From NCBI RefSeq assembly GCF_002563635.1, contig NZ_PDIZ01000001.1, forward strand, positions 62,001 through 126,000: a stretch of DNA of 64,000 nucleotides, given 5' to 3'. The notes under the pieces are model-generated. The model saw only the letters and a list, made by a program, of their open reading frames with translations, ran no database searches and was not told where the DNA came from. A program made the position numbers and the translations under genes. The stretch comes from Bacillus sp. es.036 (GTDB lineage: Bacteria > Bacillota > Bacilli > Bacillales > Guptibacillaceae). The stretch's first letter is position 1. Every line of letters begins with the position of its first letter. Below, piece by piece: positions 52,293 to 60,781 of the stretch.

Positions 52293-53504
52293 ATGTATGA
52301 TTATCTCGTGATTGGCGGCGGAATCGTTGGTTTATCCACAGCGCTTTCGATTCGACAGCGTTACCCAAATGCAACACTTGCAATCGTTGAAAAAGAAAAG
52401 GAATGGGCTAGTCATCAAACAGGTAGGAATAGTGGTGTGATTCATTCAGGAATTTATTATAAGCCTGGTAGCTTGAAAGCGACATTAGCGAAGCGGGGCA
52501 GTGAGTCGATCGTTCGCTTTTGTCAGGAGAATAATATTGCACATGATGTGTGTGGAAAGGTTATCGTAGCTGTTGATGAAACGGAAAAAGGTCATCTAAA
52601 TCACTTGTATGAACGTGGATCGGAAAACGGTCTTGACGTACAAAAGCTCACAAAGGAGGAGCTTAAAGAGGTCGAACCTCATGTAAATGGGATAGGTGGG
52701 ATTCGGGTGCCGTCTACTGGCATCGTGAATTATAAGAAAGTGACTGAGAAATTAGCGGAAATTCTATCGAACCAGGAAGTTGACTTGTTTCCGGGGACCA
52801 GAGTAACAAATATCGAAGAAAGTCTTGATGAAGCGGTGGTTGATACGTCTAAAGGAACGTATAAAGCAAAGTATATAATTAATTGTGCTGGTCTTCAAAG
52901 TGACCGTATCGCGAGGCTCTCGGATATTTATACCGATTTAAAGATCGTTCCGTTTCGAGGCGAGTATTTTGAATTGAAGAAAGAGAAAAGTCATCTGGTT
53001 AAAAACTTAATTTATCCTGTACCAAATCCAGATTTTCCGTTTCTTGGTGTTCATCTCACTCGTATGATGGATGGCTCGATTCATGCTGGACCAAATGCGG
53101 TACTTAGCTTGAAGCGTGAGGGCTATCATAAGCTTTCATTTAATCCAAAAGATGCCCTCGATGTGCTGGCATTTGAGGGGTTTTGGAAAATGGCGGGAAG
53201 TAACATGAAAGAAGGGTTAAAAGAAATGGGACGGTCCTTTCACAGAAAATCATTTGTGAAAAGCCTCCAGAGACTTGTACCAGAAATTCAAGAGGACGAC
53301 GTGGTTCCAACTCACTCGGGAGTAAGGGCTCAGGCTCTCCTTAAGAATGGTCAACTTGTTGATGATTTCTTTATTATTCCTGGCAAAAGATCCATTCATG
53401 TTTGCAATGCACCGTCTCCTGCTGCGACAGCATCATTAGAGATTGGGAAGATCATTGCAGGGAAAGTGCCTTCGCCTACGAGAAAGATGATTCGATTATC
53501 GTGA
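52293..53504 (+). CDS. lhgO: L-2-hydroxyglutarate oxidase/dehydrogenase LhgO
   Basis: 403 residues, FAD-dependent. The dinucleotide-binding start is YLVIGGGIVGLSTALSIRQR, then SHQTGRNSGVIHSGIYYKPG, the LhgO hallmark, and GVRAQALLKNGQLVDDF with a C-terminal HVCNAPSPAATASLEIGKII. It oxidises L-2-hydroxyglutarate to 2-oxoglutarate, passing electrons to the quinone pool. It follows glaH by 20 bases, with TTGGAGGAAACAGC before the ATG. The pair completes glutarate (lysine breakdown) entry to the TCA cycle. Confidence 0.94.
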   Translation: MYDYLVIGGGIVGLSTALSIRQRYPNATLAIVEKEKEWASHQTGRNSGVIHSGIYYKPGSLKATLAKRGSESIVRFCQENNIAHDVCGKVIVAVDETEKGHLNHLYERGSENGLDVQKLTKEELKEVEPHVNGIGGIRVPSTGIVNYKKVTEKLAEILSNQEVDLFPGTRVTNIEESLDEAVVDTSKGTYKAKYIINCAGLQSDRIARLSDIYTDLKIVPFRGEYFELKKEKSHLVKNLIYPVPNPDFPFLGVHLTRMMDGSIHAGPNAVLSLKREGYHKLSFNPKDALDVLAFEGFWKMAGSNMKEGLKEMGRSFHRKSFVKSLQRLVPEIQEDDVVPTHSGVRAQALLKNGQLVDDFFIIPGKRSIHVCNAPSPAATASLEIGKIIAGKVPSPTRKMIRLS

Positions 53505-53602
53505 ACGAAAAGCCATCGAGGAAACTCGGTGGTTTATTTTATGGAAGAGGGAAAAGGAGCCTACTACGAGAAGAATACTTCTAGAAGTGGAGGGGTTGGA
53601 GC

Positions 53603-54379
53603 ATGTTAGTAACGAAACAATATTGGATTCCAGTGTTTAATGAAGAAAGAACGGTTAGAATTTATTTACCAGATACATATGAACATACGAATCAAGAATA
53701 CCCAGCTCTCTATATGCACGATGGACAAAATGTGTTTGAAGATAAGGACGCAGTAGGGGGAAGGTCGTTACGTTTAAAGGACTATCTCGAGCAGAGTCAT
53801 GATCAGGTTATCGTTATTGCGATTGATTCGGGAGCTAATCGGATGGAGGAATATCGCCTATGGGCACCGGGAAAAATGAGCGAAGAACTTACAGGGAAAA
53901 GTGATTCTAGGGAAGCGAAGGGTAGGGATTATCTGGATTTTATCGTGAGGGATTTAGTACCGTCAATTAATGCTACGTATCGCATACAGGTGGGATCGAA
54001 TTATATGGCTGGTATTTCACTTGGCGGTTTGCTTACAGTCTATGCGCTATGTCGCTATCCAACTGTTTTTAGAAGAGGAGCTGGGATCTCTTCCGCTTTT
54101 TTTCGTAATCAGGAAAAGTTAGAGCAGTATATCTTAGAATCCGAACAAGTTGCATTTGACGGTCTTTATTTGGATTGCGGCGATAAGGAGTCGGGAGAAG
54201 AGCGAATCGATCGAGCGTTTCTGAAATCGAATGAACGGATATTTGGATTGTTAGAGGAAAGAGGAAGTAGTGTTGAATTTAAAGTGATTAAGGATGGCAA
54301 GCATCACTATGAGTCATTTTCTCGTAGAGTACATGATGTTCTGACTTTTTTGCTAGGGTGTAGAGGTTACAAGCATTAG
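53603..54379 (+). CDS. Alpha/beta-hydrolase esterase (YbbA/Fes-like)
   Basis: 258 residues, esterase-D/Fes-type fold. The opening strand motif EYPALYMHDGQNVFEDKDAV is the family signature. The nucleophile elbow is MAGISLGGLLTVYAL (G-x-S-x-G), and the late segment KVIKDGKHHYESFSRRV provides His. Relatives hydrolyse siderophore trilactones or acetylated sugars; the substrate is not determinable. GTGGAGGGGTTGGAGC precedes the ATG. It is about 100 bases beyond lhgO and may be in the same transcript. Confidence 0.82.
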   Translation: MLVTKQYWIPVFNEERTVRIYLPDTYEHTNQEYPALYMHDGQNVFEDKDAVGGRSLRLKDYLEQSHDQVIVIAIDSGANRMEEYRLWAPGKMSEELTGKSDSREAKGRDYLDFIVRDLVPSINATYRIQVGSNYMAGISLGGLLTVYALCRYPTVFRRGAGISSAFFRNQEKLEQYILESEQVAFDGLYLDCGDKESGEERIDRAFLKSNERIFGLLEERGSSVEFKVIKDGKHHYESFSRRVHDVLTFLLGCRGYKH

Positions 54380-54387
54380 TAACTTAA

Positions 54388-54412
54388 AAAGGACCCTGGA
54401 TGAGGTCCTTTA
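54388..54412. terminator. Short bidirectional terminator
   Basis: AAAGGACC / GGTCCTTT stem with an 8-base loop between convergent genes. Confidence 0.75.
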
Positions 54413-54422
54413 TTGATAGAAT

Positions 54423-54668
54423 TTACATGAATAATAGTAATCCTGCCGATATTCCAATCGTAAGACCAATCGGGACTAATTGGATTTTCAGTAACAAACC
54501 AGATGTACTAGCATAGTGATCAAGTGGATTTTGAACGGGTTCACTCATAAAATCCGCTACTCGGTCTGATTTCTTCTTTTTGAAGGAAAGAGGGGGAACG
54601 TCAACGGTGTACTGATCAAGTTGTTCACGCAGTTCTTTCGGTAGCGAATGGTTATTGTGTGAATTCAT
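54423..54668 (-). CDS. Small tail-anchored protein, putative anti-sigma
   Basis: 81 residues: an acidic/basic soluble part (1-58) and one C-terminal membrane helix (IQLVPIGLTIGISAGLLLFM). Its start overlaps the end of the ECF sigma gene by 17 bases, with GGAGGGACATTACG before the ATG. Small one-helix partners of ECF sigmas often act as anti-sigma factors (compare YxlC with SigY), and that is the best guess here. No zinc (ZAS) motif is present. Confidence 0.65.
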   Translation of the reverse strand: MNSHNNHSLPKELREQLDQYTVDVPPLSFKKKKSDRVADFMSEPVQNPLDHYASTSGLLLKIQLVPIGLTIGISAGLLLFM

Positions 54669-55188
54669 CGTAATGTCCCTCCAATAAATCTCTTAAACGT
54701 TTAATTGCTGTCGATAATCTTGACTTAACCGTTCCAACTGGAATATCTAAAATGTTTGCAGTATCTTCTTGAGTCATGTCGTGATAATAGATTAAGAGGA
54801 TAACCGCTCGCTGCTTTTCAGGTAGCTGTTTAATCGCCCACTGAATCGTCATCTTCTCCACAGAATCGTTAAAAGAAAATTCTTCTTTTTTGATCAGAAA
54901 AGGGAGCAGCGTTTGCCATTTTGCTCTTCGTTTTATTTTGTTAATCATCAGTTGATAACCGATTTTTAAAAGATACGTTTTTAGAGACGCCCGTGTAACG
55001 TCATAGCGATCCTGATACTTGTGAAATTTAACGAATGTATCCTGAACAAGATCGATACTAAACTGCTCATCACGAGTATAGCGAAATAAGAAACGGTAGA
55101 GTGAATCTTTGTGTGTAAGGTAAATGGTTTCGAACGTCATCGCCAATGATTTCTCGAAAGGAATCGATTCGCGTTCGTTAAAATTCAT
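54652..55188 (-). CDS. ECF-family RNA polymerase sigma factor
   Basis: 178 residues. Region 2 is YRFLFRYTRDEQFSIDLVQD, then TFVKFHKYQDRYD with the -10 recognition helix near LKTYLLKIGYQLMINKIKRR. Region 4 is IKQLPEKQRAVILLIYYHDM, TQEDTANILDIPVGTVKSRL. The ATG has a weak ribosome site and overlaps the preceding membrane-protein gene, so it is translationally coupled. The target promoters and signal are unknown. Confidence 0.92.
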   Translation of the reverse strand: MNFNERESIPFEKSLAMTFETIYLTHKDSLYRFLFRYTRDEQFSIDLVQDTFVKFHKYQDRYDVTRASLKTYLLKIGYQLMINKIKRRAKWQTLLPFLIKKEEFSFNDSVEKMTIQWAIKQLPEKQRAVILLIYYHDMTQEDTANILDIPVGTVKSRLSTAIKRLRDLLEGHYDEFTQ

Positions 55189-55543
55189 TTGGCCAGCGCT
55201 CTTTTATCCCTTTGTAAGTGTAAGCGAGTCGGAAAATAAACCAGAGAAATGTGAGAAGTGGAAAAACAAAGGTCTGATGCAGAAAGAACTGCACAAATGG
55301 ATTTTCAATGTTTTCTCCCTTAATTAGAAAAACAAATAAACCTGTAATACATAAGAAAGAATACGCTGAGGAAGCAATCATGACATAATCCCACCGCGAC
55401 CAATAAAAATAGAGATTTGTCTTCTGAAAATCAATTCTTCCATTTGTTTTGTGAACATGTTTTTGAAGCGTTGCAATTAAGACGGCAAAAATGGTTCCAA
55501 GAACTCCTGCCATCACTAACCCCATGATCCAACCGATTGCCAT
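55178..55543 (-). CDS. Membrane protein, first gene of the ECF operon
   Basis: 121 residues with three membrane helices (about 3-25, 52-76, 86-110) separated by a basic loop. It opens with MAIGWIMGLVMAGVLGTIFA, behind AAAGGTGTGAAATAC; an ATG 18 bases earlier is poorer. It overlaps the sigma gene by 11 bases. It may sense the signal or help hold the sigma factor at the membrane; no family is recognised. A possible ECF-type -35 (TGAACTTTC) lies near 55601-55609. Confidence 0.65.
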   Translation of the reverse strand: MAIGWIMGLVMAGVLGTIFAVLIATLQKHVHKTNGRIDFQKTNLYFYWSRWDYVMIASSAYSFLCITGLFVFLIKGENIENPFVQFFLHQTFVFPLLTFLWFIFRLAYTYKGIKERWPNEF

Positions 55544-55656
55544 GTATTTCACACCTTTCATTTCTATATTTTCACATATTTATACAAATAAAAGGGAATG
55601 AAAGTTCATTAATAAATGAGTTTTTTTTTACTGGATTTTTGATTTAACTTTAAAAA

Positions 55657-55683
55657 AGAGGCGCGACTAGTTGTCGCACCTCT
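55657..55683 (-). terminator. PTS operon terminator
   Basis: AGAGGTGCGAC / GTCGCGCCTCT (minus strand, one mismatch) with a 5-base loop, followed by TTTTTT. Confidence 0.88.
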
Positions 55684-55711
55684 CATATATGAAGATTAAT
55701 TTGAAGCCTTT

Positions 55712-57262
55712 TTAAGAAGCATTTGATTCTTGCATAATTTTATTAATCTCATTTTTGTATAAATCAGATCGCCCACCGAAAATGGCCTGAATGTTTTGAT
55801 CGACTTTCACAACACCAGCTGCTCCAAGTTCCTTTAGGCGATTTTCGTCAATTGCTTTTACTTCCGCTACTTCTACACGAAGTCGAGTAAAGCAGGCATC
55901 AACATGCTTTAAGTTGTTTTCGCCTCCAAGTGCTTCCATGATTTCCAATGCTAGTTCTTTGTTCTTGCCTTTTCCTGGATTTTTCTTGTTGTAGTCTTTT
56001 CTGGTGAAGAGTTTGTTCTCTTGTCCACCTCGTCCAGGGGTAACTAAATCCCATTTCTTGATCGCAAAGGAAAACGTGAAATAGTAGATGAAGAAAAAGA
56101 CAGCACCGAGAACAAGGTTCATCCACCAATTATTCGTTCCGGGAATAGCGTTAACAAGGACAAAATCGATTAATCCAGAACCACCAGCCCAACCAAGATG
56201 GACATCTAGCATGTACGTTACGGCGAAAGAAATTCCCGCAAGGATCGCATGCACAAAGAATAGTACAGGCGCTACAAATAGGAAGGTGAATTCGATTGGT
56301 TCAGTAATACCAGTCAGGAAAGCAGTACCTGCTGCAGCGATTAGCATCCCTTTGACAACTGGTCTGTTATTTTTATCAGCCTGACGATACATAGCAAGTG
56401 CTGCACCTACGAGACCGAACATTATCACAGGGAATTTACCTGCCATGAATCGACCAGCTGTCACATCAACGCCTTCTGCGATTTGAGCAAGAAAAATGTA
56501 CTGATCACCTGATACCATGCTGCCTGCAACTTCTGTCGTTCCACCAAGTGATGTCCATAGGAATGGCGCATACCAGATATGATGAAGACCTGTAGGAATT
56601 AATACTCGTTCTAAAAATCCATATAAACCAATGTATAAGGGATTTGTTGAACCATTTGCAATCACATTTGCGACAGCATTGATGCCAGTTTGGATCGGTG
56701 GCCAGACGACCATCATAGCCATGGCTAGGAAGATCGAGGAGAAGACCATTGCAATGCCGACTGAACGATCTCCTGCAAAGAATCCAAGAACTTCAGGAGG
56801 ATCGAATTCGTGAAATTTGTTATAAATAAATACTGCAAGCAACCCGACAATAATTCCTCCGAGTACACCCGTTTCAAGTGTAGGAATTCCCAGAGCCATT
56901 CCATAGGCACCATTTTCAGCAACCATTTCTGGTGTGATCCCTAAGGCAAAGGAGATGGTTTTGTTCATAATGATGTAGCCAAGTAGGGCTGCAAGTGCAG
57001 CAATACCGGAGCCACCCGTTAATCCAATTGCCACGCCAATTGCAAATATAATGGCTAGATTATTAAAAATACTAATGCCGATATCTGACATGCCTTGGCC
57101 TATAAACTGAATCGTATCATTTTGTAAGAAAGACATTGTATCTGCGAGTGGTCCAGTTAAAGCAGCTCCAAGTCCTAATAAAATACCAGCTGCTGGAAGA
57201 AGAGCAACAGGGACCATTAATGACTTTCCGAACCTTTGTAAACTACCAAAGTATTTTTTCAC
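55712..57262 (-). CDS. malP: PTS alpha-glucoside/maltose transporter EIICB
   Basis: 516 residues. The EIIC membrane part (1-415) has MVPVALLPAAGILLGLGAAL, GIMNGI-type loops here as GITEPIEFTFLFVAPVLF and FFAGDRSVGIAMVFSS. The EIIB domain (about 430-510) has VDACFTRLRVEV with the phosphorylated Cys. The order and size match MalP/GlvC. It imports maltose or a related alpha-glucoside as the 6-phosphate, using EIIA from another locus. It starts at GTG after GAGGAGGCTTTACTCA. It follows glvA by 87 bases that contain a hairpin. Confidence 0.9.
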   Translation of the reverse strand: MKKYFGSLQRFGKSLMVPVALLPAAGILLGLGAALTGPLADTMSFLQNDTIQFIGQGMSDIGISIFNNLAIIFAIGVAIGLTGGSGIAALAALLGYIIMNKTISFALGITPEMVAENGAYGMALGIPTLETGVLGGIIVGLLAVFIYNKFHEFDPPEVLGFFAGDRSVGIAMVFSSIFLAMAMMVVWPPIQTGINAVANVIANGSTNPLYIGLYGFLERVLIPTGLHHIWYAPFLWTSLGGTTEVAGSMVSGDQYIFLAQIAEGVDVTAGRFMAGKFPVIMFGLVGAALAMYRQADKNNRPVVKGMLIAAAGTAFLTGITEPIEFTFLFVAPVLFFVHAILAGISFAVTYMLDVHLGWAGGSGLIDFVLVNAIPGTNNWWMNLVLGAVFFFIYYFTFSFAIKKWDLVTPGRGGQENKLFTRKDYNKKNPGKGKNKELALEIMEALGGENNLKHVDACFTRLRVEVAEVKAIDENRLKELGAAGVVKVDQNIQAIFGGRSDLYKNEINKIMQESNAS

Positions 57263-57308
57263 TGAGTAAAGCCTCCTCTGTTCATAAGCAAGCGTTTTCT
57301 TATAGTTC

Positions 57309-57341
57309 TGATAGAAAGACCCGGATCTTAATCCTAGGTCT
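57309..57341 (-). other. Hairpin between glvA and the PTS gene
   Basis: AGAAAGACC / GGTCTTTCT arms around a 15-base loop. No T run follows on the minus strand, so it is more likely an mRNA-stability or processing element than a terminator. Confidence 0.5.
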
Positions 57342-57349
57342 TTCTGTTA

Positions 57350-58702
57350 TTATTTTGTTTTAACGAGTTCTTTTTTACGATGAAGTTCAGGCCATAGTTC
57401 TTTGTTTGTTTCAATTAAGTCATCAAGAATTTGACGAGCCACAGGCGCATCTACAACTGTTCGATTTAATGTTAGGGCCTGAAGTGCTTTCTCATAGCTA
57501 TTCTCGAAATAAGCGTCTACAACAAGTTTCTCATATGCAAGCTGTCCTTCAATCAATCCTTTGTAGAACGTTGAAATGTGACCTACCGCAAATGGCTTTG
57601 GTCCTCGATTCGTCATCATCGCTGGAACTTCGACCATAGCATCGTCAGGTAAATTAGCGATAATGCCGTTATTTTCTACCATTACGATGAAGATATCTCC
57701 ATTGTTGTAGGCCATTGAAGCAGCTACTCGGATCATATATCGTCCATGGATATCAACTTCGAGTTCAACATTTTTAGTAGAGTTATCCTGAATAATCTGA
57801 TCCGCTAGGGTGTGAACACGCTTCTCACGGCCATTGATTACCTGACGTGCGCGCGTGTTTGTCACATCTTCTTTCGCTACCATATCAGAAGGATAGAGGT
57901 AATATTGCAAATACGTATTTGGTAGATATTCTGGGAAATCAGTTACCATTTTTTCAACCTGTTTGAATGTTTTAATCCAAGATGGGTCGTTTGCAATTTC
58001 TGCATCTTCCGGCATGAACCCTTTGTCTGTTATGGCATTTTTAATCGTATCCGTGTGATCGTTACCTTCTTTATCATAGATCTTCGTAAACCATCCAAAG
58101 TGATTTAAACCAAAATATTCAGGGACCAGGTCAAATACTTCTTTTCCAAGAATTCCAGCGTAGCTTACCATAATGGCTGCTGGCATATCACATATGTTTA
58201 AAATCTTCTTATCATCTGGAAATTCGCGTCGAAGTGCTTCAGCAACAATAGCTGCGGGATTTGTATAATTTAATATCCATGCTTCAGGCGAATACTCACG
58301 AATATCATTAACTAACTCAATCATATCTCCAATTGAACGGAGACCATAGGCCATCCCACCTGGCCCACATGTTTCTTGTCCAACTGTGTCGTATTTAAGA
58401 GGGATTTGCTCATCCTTTTCTCTCATTTGTAAACCGCCAGTTCGAATTTGGACAAAGACAAAATCTGCATTTGTCAGCGCTGTTTTTTTATCTGTTGTGT
58501 AGGAGAAACTCTCAAGCTCAGGGTATTTTTCTCGCAAAATGATCTCAGATGCTTTAGCAACTTTTTCTTGTCTTTCAGAGTCAGTGTCATAAAAAGTAAT
58601 CGTTTTCAAAGGAAACTGTTTTTTTTCTGCAATTAAACTCATAATCATTCCGATTGTATAAGTACTGCCGCCGCCTACTACTACAAGATTTTGTTTTTTC
58701 AT
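57350..58702 (-). CDS. glvA: 6-phospho-alpha-glucosidase GlvA (GH4)
   Basis: 450 residues, NAD+- and Mn2+-dependent glycoside hydrolase of family 4. The cofactor loop is LVVVGGGSTYTIGMIMSLIA, active-site segments VGQETCGPGGMAYGLRSIGD and ILNICDMPAAI (metal Cys), and LNHFGWFTKIYD. The sequence follows B. subtilis GlvA closely along its whole length. It cleaves maltose-6-phosphate to glucose and glucose-6-phosphate, downstream of PTS uptake. TCGGAGGCTAATCAT precedes the ATG. The gene is upstream of the PTS gene in one operon. Confidence 0.94.
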   Translation of the reverse strand: MKKQNLVVVGGGSTYTIGMIMSLIAEKKQFPLKTITFYDTDSERQEKVAKASEIILREKYPELESFSYTTDKKTALTNADFVFVQIRTGGLQMREKDEQIPLKYDTVGQETCGPGGMAYGLRSIGDMIELVNDIREYSPEAWILNYTNPAAIVAEALRREFPDDKKILNICDMPAAIMVSYAGILGKEVFDLVPEYFGLNHFGWFTKIYDKEGNDHTDTIKNAITDKGFMPEDAEIANDPSWIKTFKQVEKMVTDFPEYLPNTYLQYYLYPSDMVAKEDVTNTRARQVINGREKRVHTLADQIIQDNSTKNVELEVDIHGRYMIRVAASMAYNNGDIFIVMVENNGIIANLPDDAMVEVPAMMTNRGPKPFAVGHISTFYKGLIEGQLAYEKLVVDAYFENSYEKALQALTLNRTVVDAPVARQILDDLIETNKELWPELHRKKELVKTK

Positions 58703-58720
58703 ATGATTAGCCTCCGATAG

Positions 58721-58763
58721 GTATTATATTTGTATTAATAATTTTATAATATGAATATAATAC
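58721..58763. promoter_or_regulatory. Inverted repeat in the glvA/gntR intergenic region
   Basis: GTATTATATT and AATATAATAC form a perfect 10-bp inverted repeat with a 23-base spacer. The region is AT-rich, and this is a plausible place for the GntR regulator to bind both promoters. Confidence 0.5.
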
Positions 58764-58790
58764 ATATATTGAATTTGGTCAATATCATTA

Positions 58791-58818
58791 TTGGTTTTTA
58801 GTCAGTTTTGGTTATAAT
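58791..58818 (+). promoter_or_regulatory. Promoter of the GntR gene
   Basis: TTGGTT (58791-58796), 16 bases, TATAAT (58813-58818). Confidence 0.6.
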
Positions 58819-58848
58819 ATAATGAGAGATCATACTGGAGGAATTTAT

Positions 58849-59565
58849 ATGTCTACGCCACTGTACCGAAAAATTGCCGGACAACTTAAAGAAGATATTA
58901 CTAATGGAACATTAAGGGTTGGAGAAGCTATTCCAACCGAAGCGCACTTGTCTAACCTTTACAAAGCTTCGCGCGTTACGATTCGTCAGGCGATCCAAAC
59001 CCTTGTAGAAGAAGGGCTATTAGAGAAGGTTCAAGGCAGCGGAACTTATGTAAGCGAGAAGAAAATTGAACACAACATTTTTGAACTGCAGAGTTTTACT
59101 GAAGAAATGAAGAGACTAAATAAAACCCCGGTTAACAGAGTGATCGATTTTCAATTAACAGAGCCGTCTGATCAAATAAAACGAATGCTTCAAATTCCAG
59201 AGGGCGAAAAAGTATTCTACGTAAGAAGACAGCGTCTGGTTGATGATGTTCCTTATGTTTTAGAGGATACATATCTTCCTGTATCAATGTTTCCAAACCT
59301 CTCTTATCAAATTATGAGTGGTTCAAAGTATGACTACATTGAAAAGGAAAAGGGAATGAAAATTAAAGAAAGTTTTCAAGAAATCATTCCGATTTTACCT
59401 GACGAAGATATATCCAAATTTCTTGAGGTAGATTCAAATTTACCGATTTTAAAGGTGCAATTGTATAGTATCTTTCAGGATTCTACTGTATTCGAATATA
59501 GTGAAATTTATTTTAAGAGTGATGAGTATAAATTTACGTTACGTGCTTCGCGACCTGGGAATTAA
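58849..59565 (+). CDS. GntR/HutC-family regulator of the glv genes
   Basis: 238 residues. The N-terminal GntR winged helix is YRKIAGQLKEDITNGTLRVG, EAIPTEAHLSNLYKASRVTI and RQAIQTLVEEGLLEKVQGSG. The UTRA ligand domain (about 85-235) has EKVFYVRRQRLVDDVPYVLE and VQLYSIFQDSTVFEYSEIYF. It probably senses a sugar phosphate and controls the divergent glvA-PTS operon. B. subtilis instead uses an RpiR-type GlvR activator, so the regulation differs. TGGAGGAATTTAT precedes the ATG at 58849. Confidence 0.88.
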   Translation: MSTPLYRKIAGQLKEDITNGTLRVGEAIPTEAHLSNLYKASRVTIRQAIQTLVEEGLLEKVQGSGTYVSEKKIEHNIFELQSFTEEMKRLNKTPVNRVIDFQLTEPSDQIKRMLQIPEGEKVFYVRRQRLVDDVPYVLEDTYLPVSMFPNLSYQIMSGSKYDYIEKEKGMKIKESFQEIIPILPDEDISKFLEVDSNLPILKVQLYSIFQDSTVFEYSEIYFKSDEYKFTLRASRPGN

Positions 59566-59583
59566 TGTGAAGGTTACTCATAA

Positions 59584-59621
59584 ATGCGGCGGTGGTGTTA
59601 AAGCCCCTGCCGTATTTTTTT
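59584..59621 (+). terminator. Terminator after gntR
   Basis: ATGCGGC / GCCGTAT arms (one G-T pair) and a run of seven T. Confidence 0.7.
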
Positions 59622-59704
59622 GTAATAAATCGCGTTTTACAATGAAAACATAGTTAGTTAAAGGAATGGGGAATCTAATTAAAAAACCGAGGGGAGAATG
59701 CAAT

Positions 59705-60304
59705 TTGAAGAAGTTGGGTTTCCTATTTATTTGGACCTTTATGGTTATCAGCTTAGTTGGTTATATGGATAAGGTGTATGCTACGAATCAAATGGAAGCA
59801 AGTACGCAAATAGAACGAGATCTCAGTGAAGTTACCTATCTCAAATCAGAAACGAAGAAAGACGCTGCCCTTGAAGAAGCGTTTGCTAAAGAGTTCGGTC
59901 TTACGAAGGGGGCAGACTCCATTCGTTATTACTACAATAAAATAGACTTTAACAATGATCAGATACCTGAAACATTTGTCTATTTAGTCGGTCCAATGGT
60001 TTGTGGAACAGGAGGATGCAGTGGACTTTTGTTAGAAGAAAAGAACGGGGATTATACGGTGAAGTCTCGATTTTCTTTAGTCAGAACCCCAGTCATCATT
60101 CAAAATGAAACAACGAACGGATGGAAGAACATTGTGATGTATGTGGCGGGTGGAGGAATAGAGCCTGGCTATCACAAGCTAAAATTTGATGGAGAAAACT
60201 ATCCTTCCAATCCATCTGTTCAACCGATTGTGGAAGAGGGTAAGATAAAAGGGATAGGGATCATAAACGATGAAATTGCTGAAGATACTGGCATTGTTTT
60301 TTAA
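59705..60304 (+). CDS. Secreted protein of unknown function
   Basis: 199 residues. It starts at TTG with GAGGGGAG upstream and has a signal peptide (about 1-26, LGFLFIWTFMVISLVGYMDK, cleavage after VYA). The mature part has IDFNNDQIPETFVYLVGP, a calcium-type D-x-N-x-D loop, and VCGTGGCSGLLLEEKNGDY with two Cys that could pair. Similar 'Gly-Cys-Gly' proteins are exported beta-rich proteins; function is unknown. It is transcribed alone. Confidence 0.7.
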   Translation: MKKLGFLFIWTFMVISLVGYMDKVYATNQMEASTQIERDLSEVTYLKSETKKDAALEEAFAKEFGLTKGADSIRYYYNKIDFNNDQIPETFVYLVGPMVCGTGGCSGLLLEEKNGDYTVKSRFSLVRTPVIIQNETTNGWKNIVMYVAGGGIEPGYHKLKFDGENYPSNPSVQPIVEEGKIKGIGIINDEIAEDTGIVF

Positions 60305-60311
60305 AGAGAAA

Positions 60312-60350
60312 TAGAGGACAAATGAGAGAATTTGTCCTCTACTCTTTTTT
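60312..60350. terminator. Bidirectional terminator
   Basis: TAGAGGACAAAT / ATTTGTCCTCTA 12-bp stem with a T run, between convergent genes. Confidence 0.9.
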
Positions 60351-60669
60351 ATGTGTTAAGAGGTTCAGGATGCAGCTCGTATTGCTTGTGAGCATCCTTA
60401 AGAGCAGCAGCAAGAGCATTGCCGGCTTTTCCGAGATAGCCCTCTTTTAACTGATGGAGAGGGTCTGTAATACCATCTTTTAAACTGAATCCTTTGAGTA
60501 ATTGTTTAACGAACTGTTTGCTATGTTCAGTTGCGAGTGTGCAAGATGCGTCGACGATCACGCCATACTTTTTATCAACTTCAAGAGTGAGGGTTAAGGT
60601 GTCTGAAATGTTGTTAGCGGCCATGCCAGTTGGGAGTTTTGAGTGGCCGGCGACGAAAAGGGTGTTCAT
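60349..60669 (-). CDS. DUF3870-domain protein
   Basis: 106 residues, matching DUF3870 by its opening VAGHSKLPTGMAANN, the strand YGVIVDASCTLATEHSKQFV and the ending YLGKAGNALAAALKDAHKQY. The conserved Cys lies in DASCTLAT. Members occur in Firmicutes and may help amino-acid catabolism; no function is established. GAAAGGAGATAATTTGATTA precedes the ATG. It is a single gene. Confidence 0.88.
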   Translation of the reverse strand: MNTLFVAGHSKLPTGMAANNISDTLTLTLEVDKKYGVIVDASCTLATEHSKQFVKQLLKGFSLKDGITDPLHQLKEGYLGKAGNALAAALKDAHKQYELHPEPLNT

Positions 60670-60781
60670 TAATCAAATTATCTCCTTTCATTTGGTAACG
60701 TTTTCAATAGTGTAGCATAACAAGACTTGTTAGAGAGTGGTAGAATAGTAGAAAATGTCATTTAGAATGGAGTGGATATGA

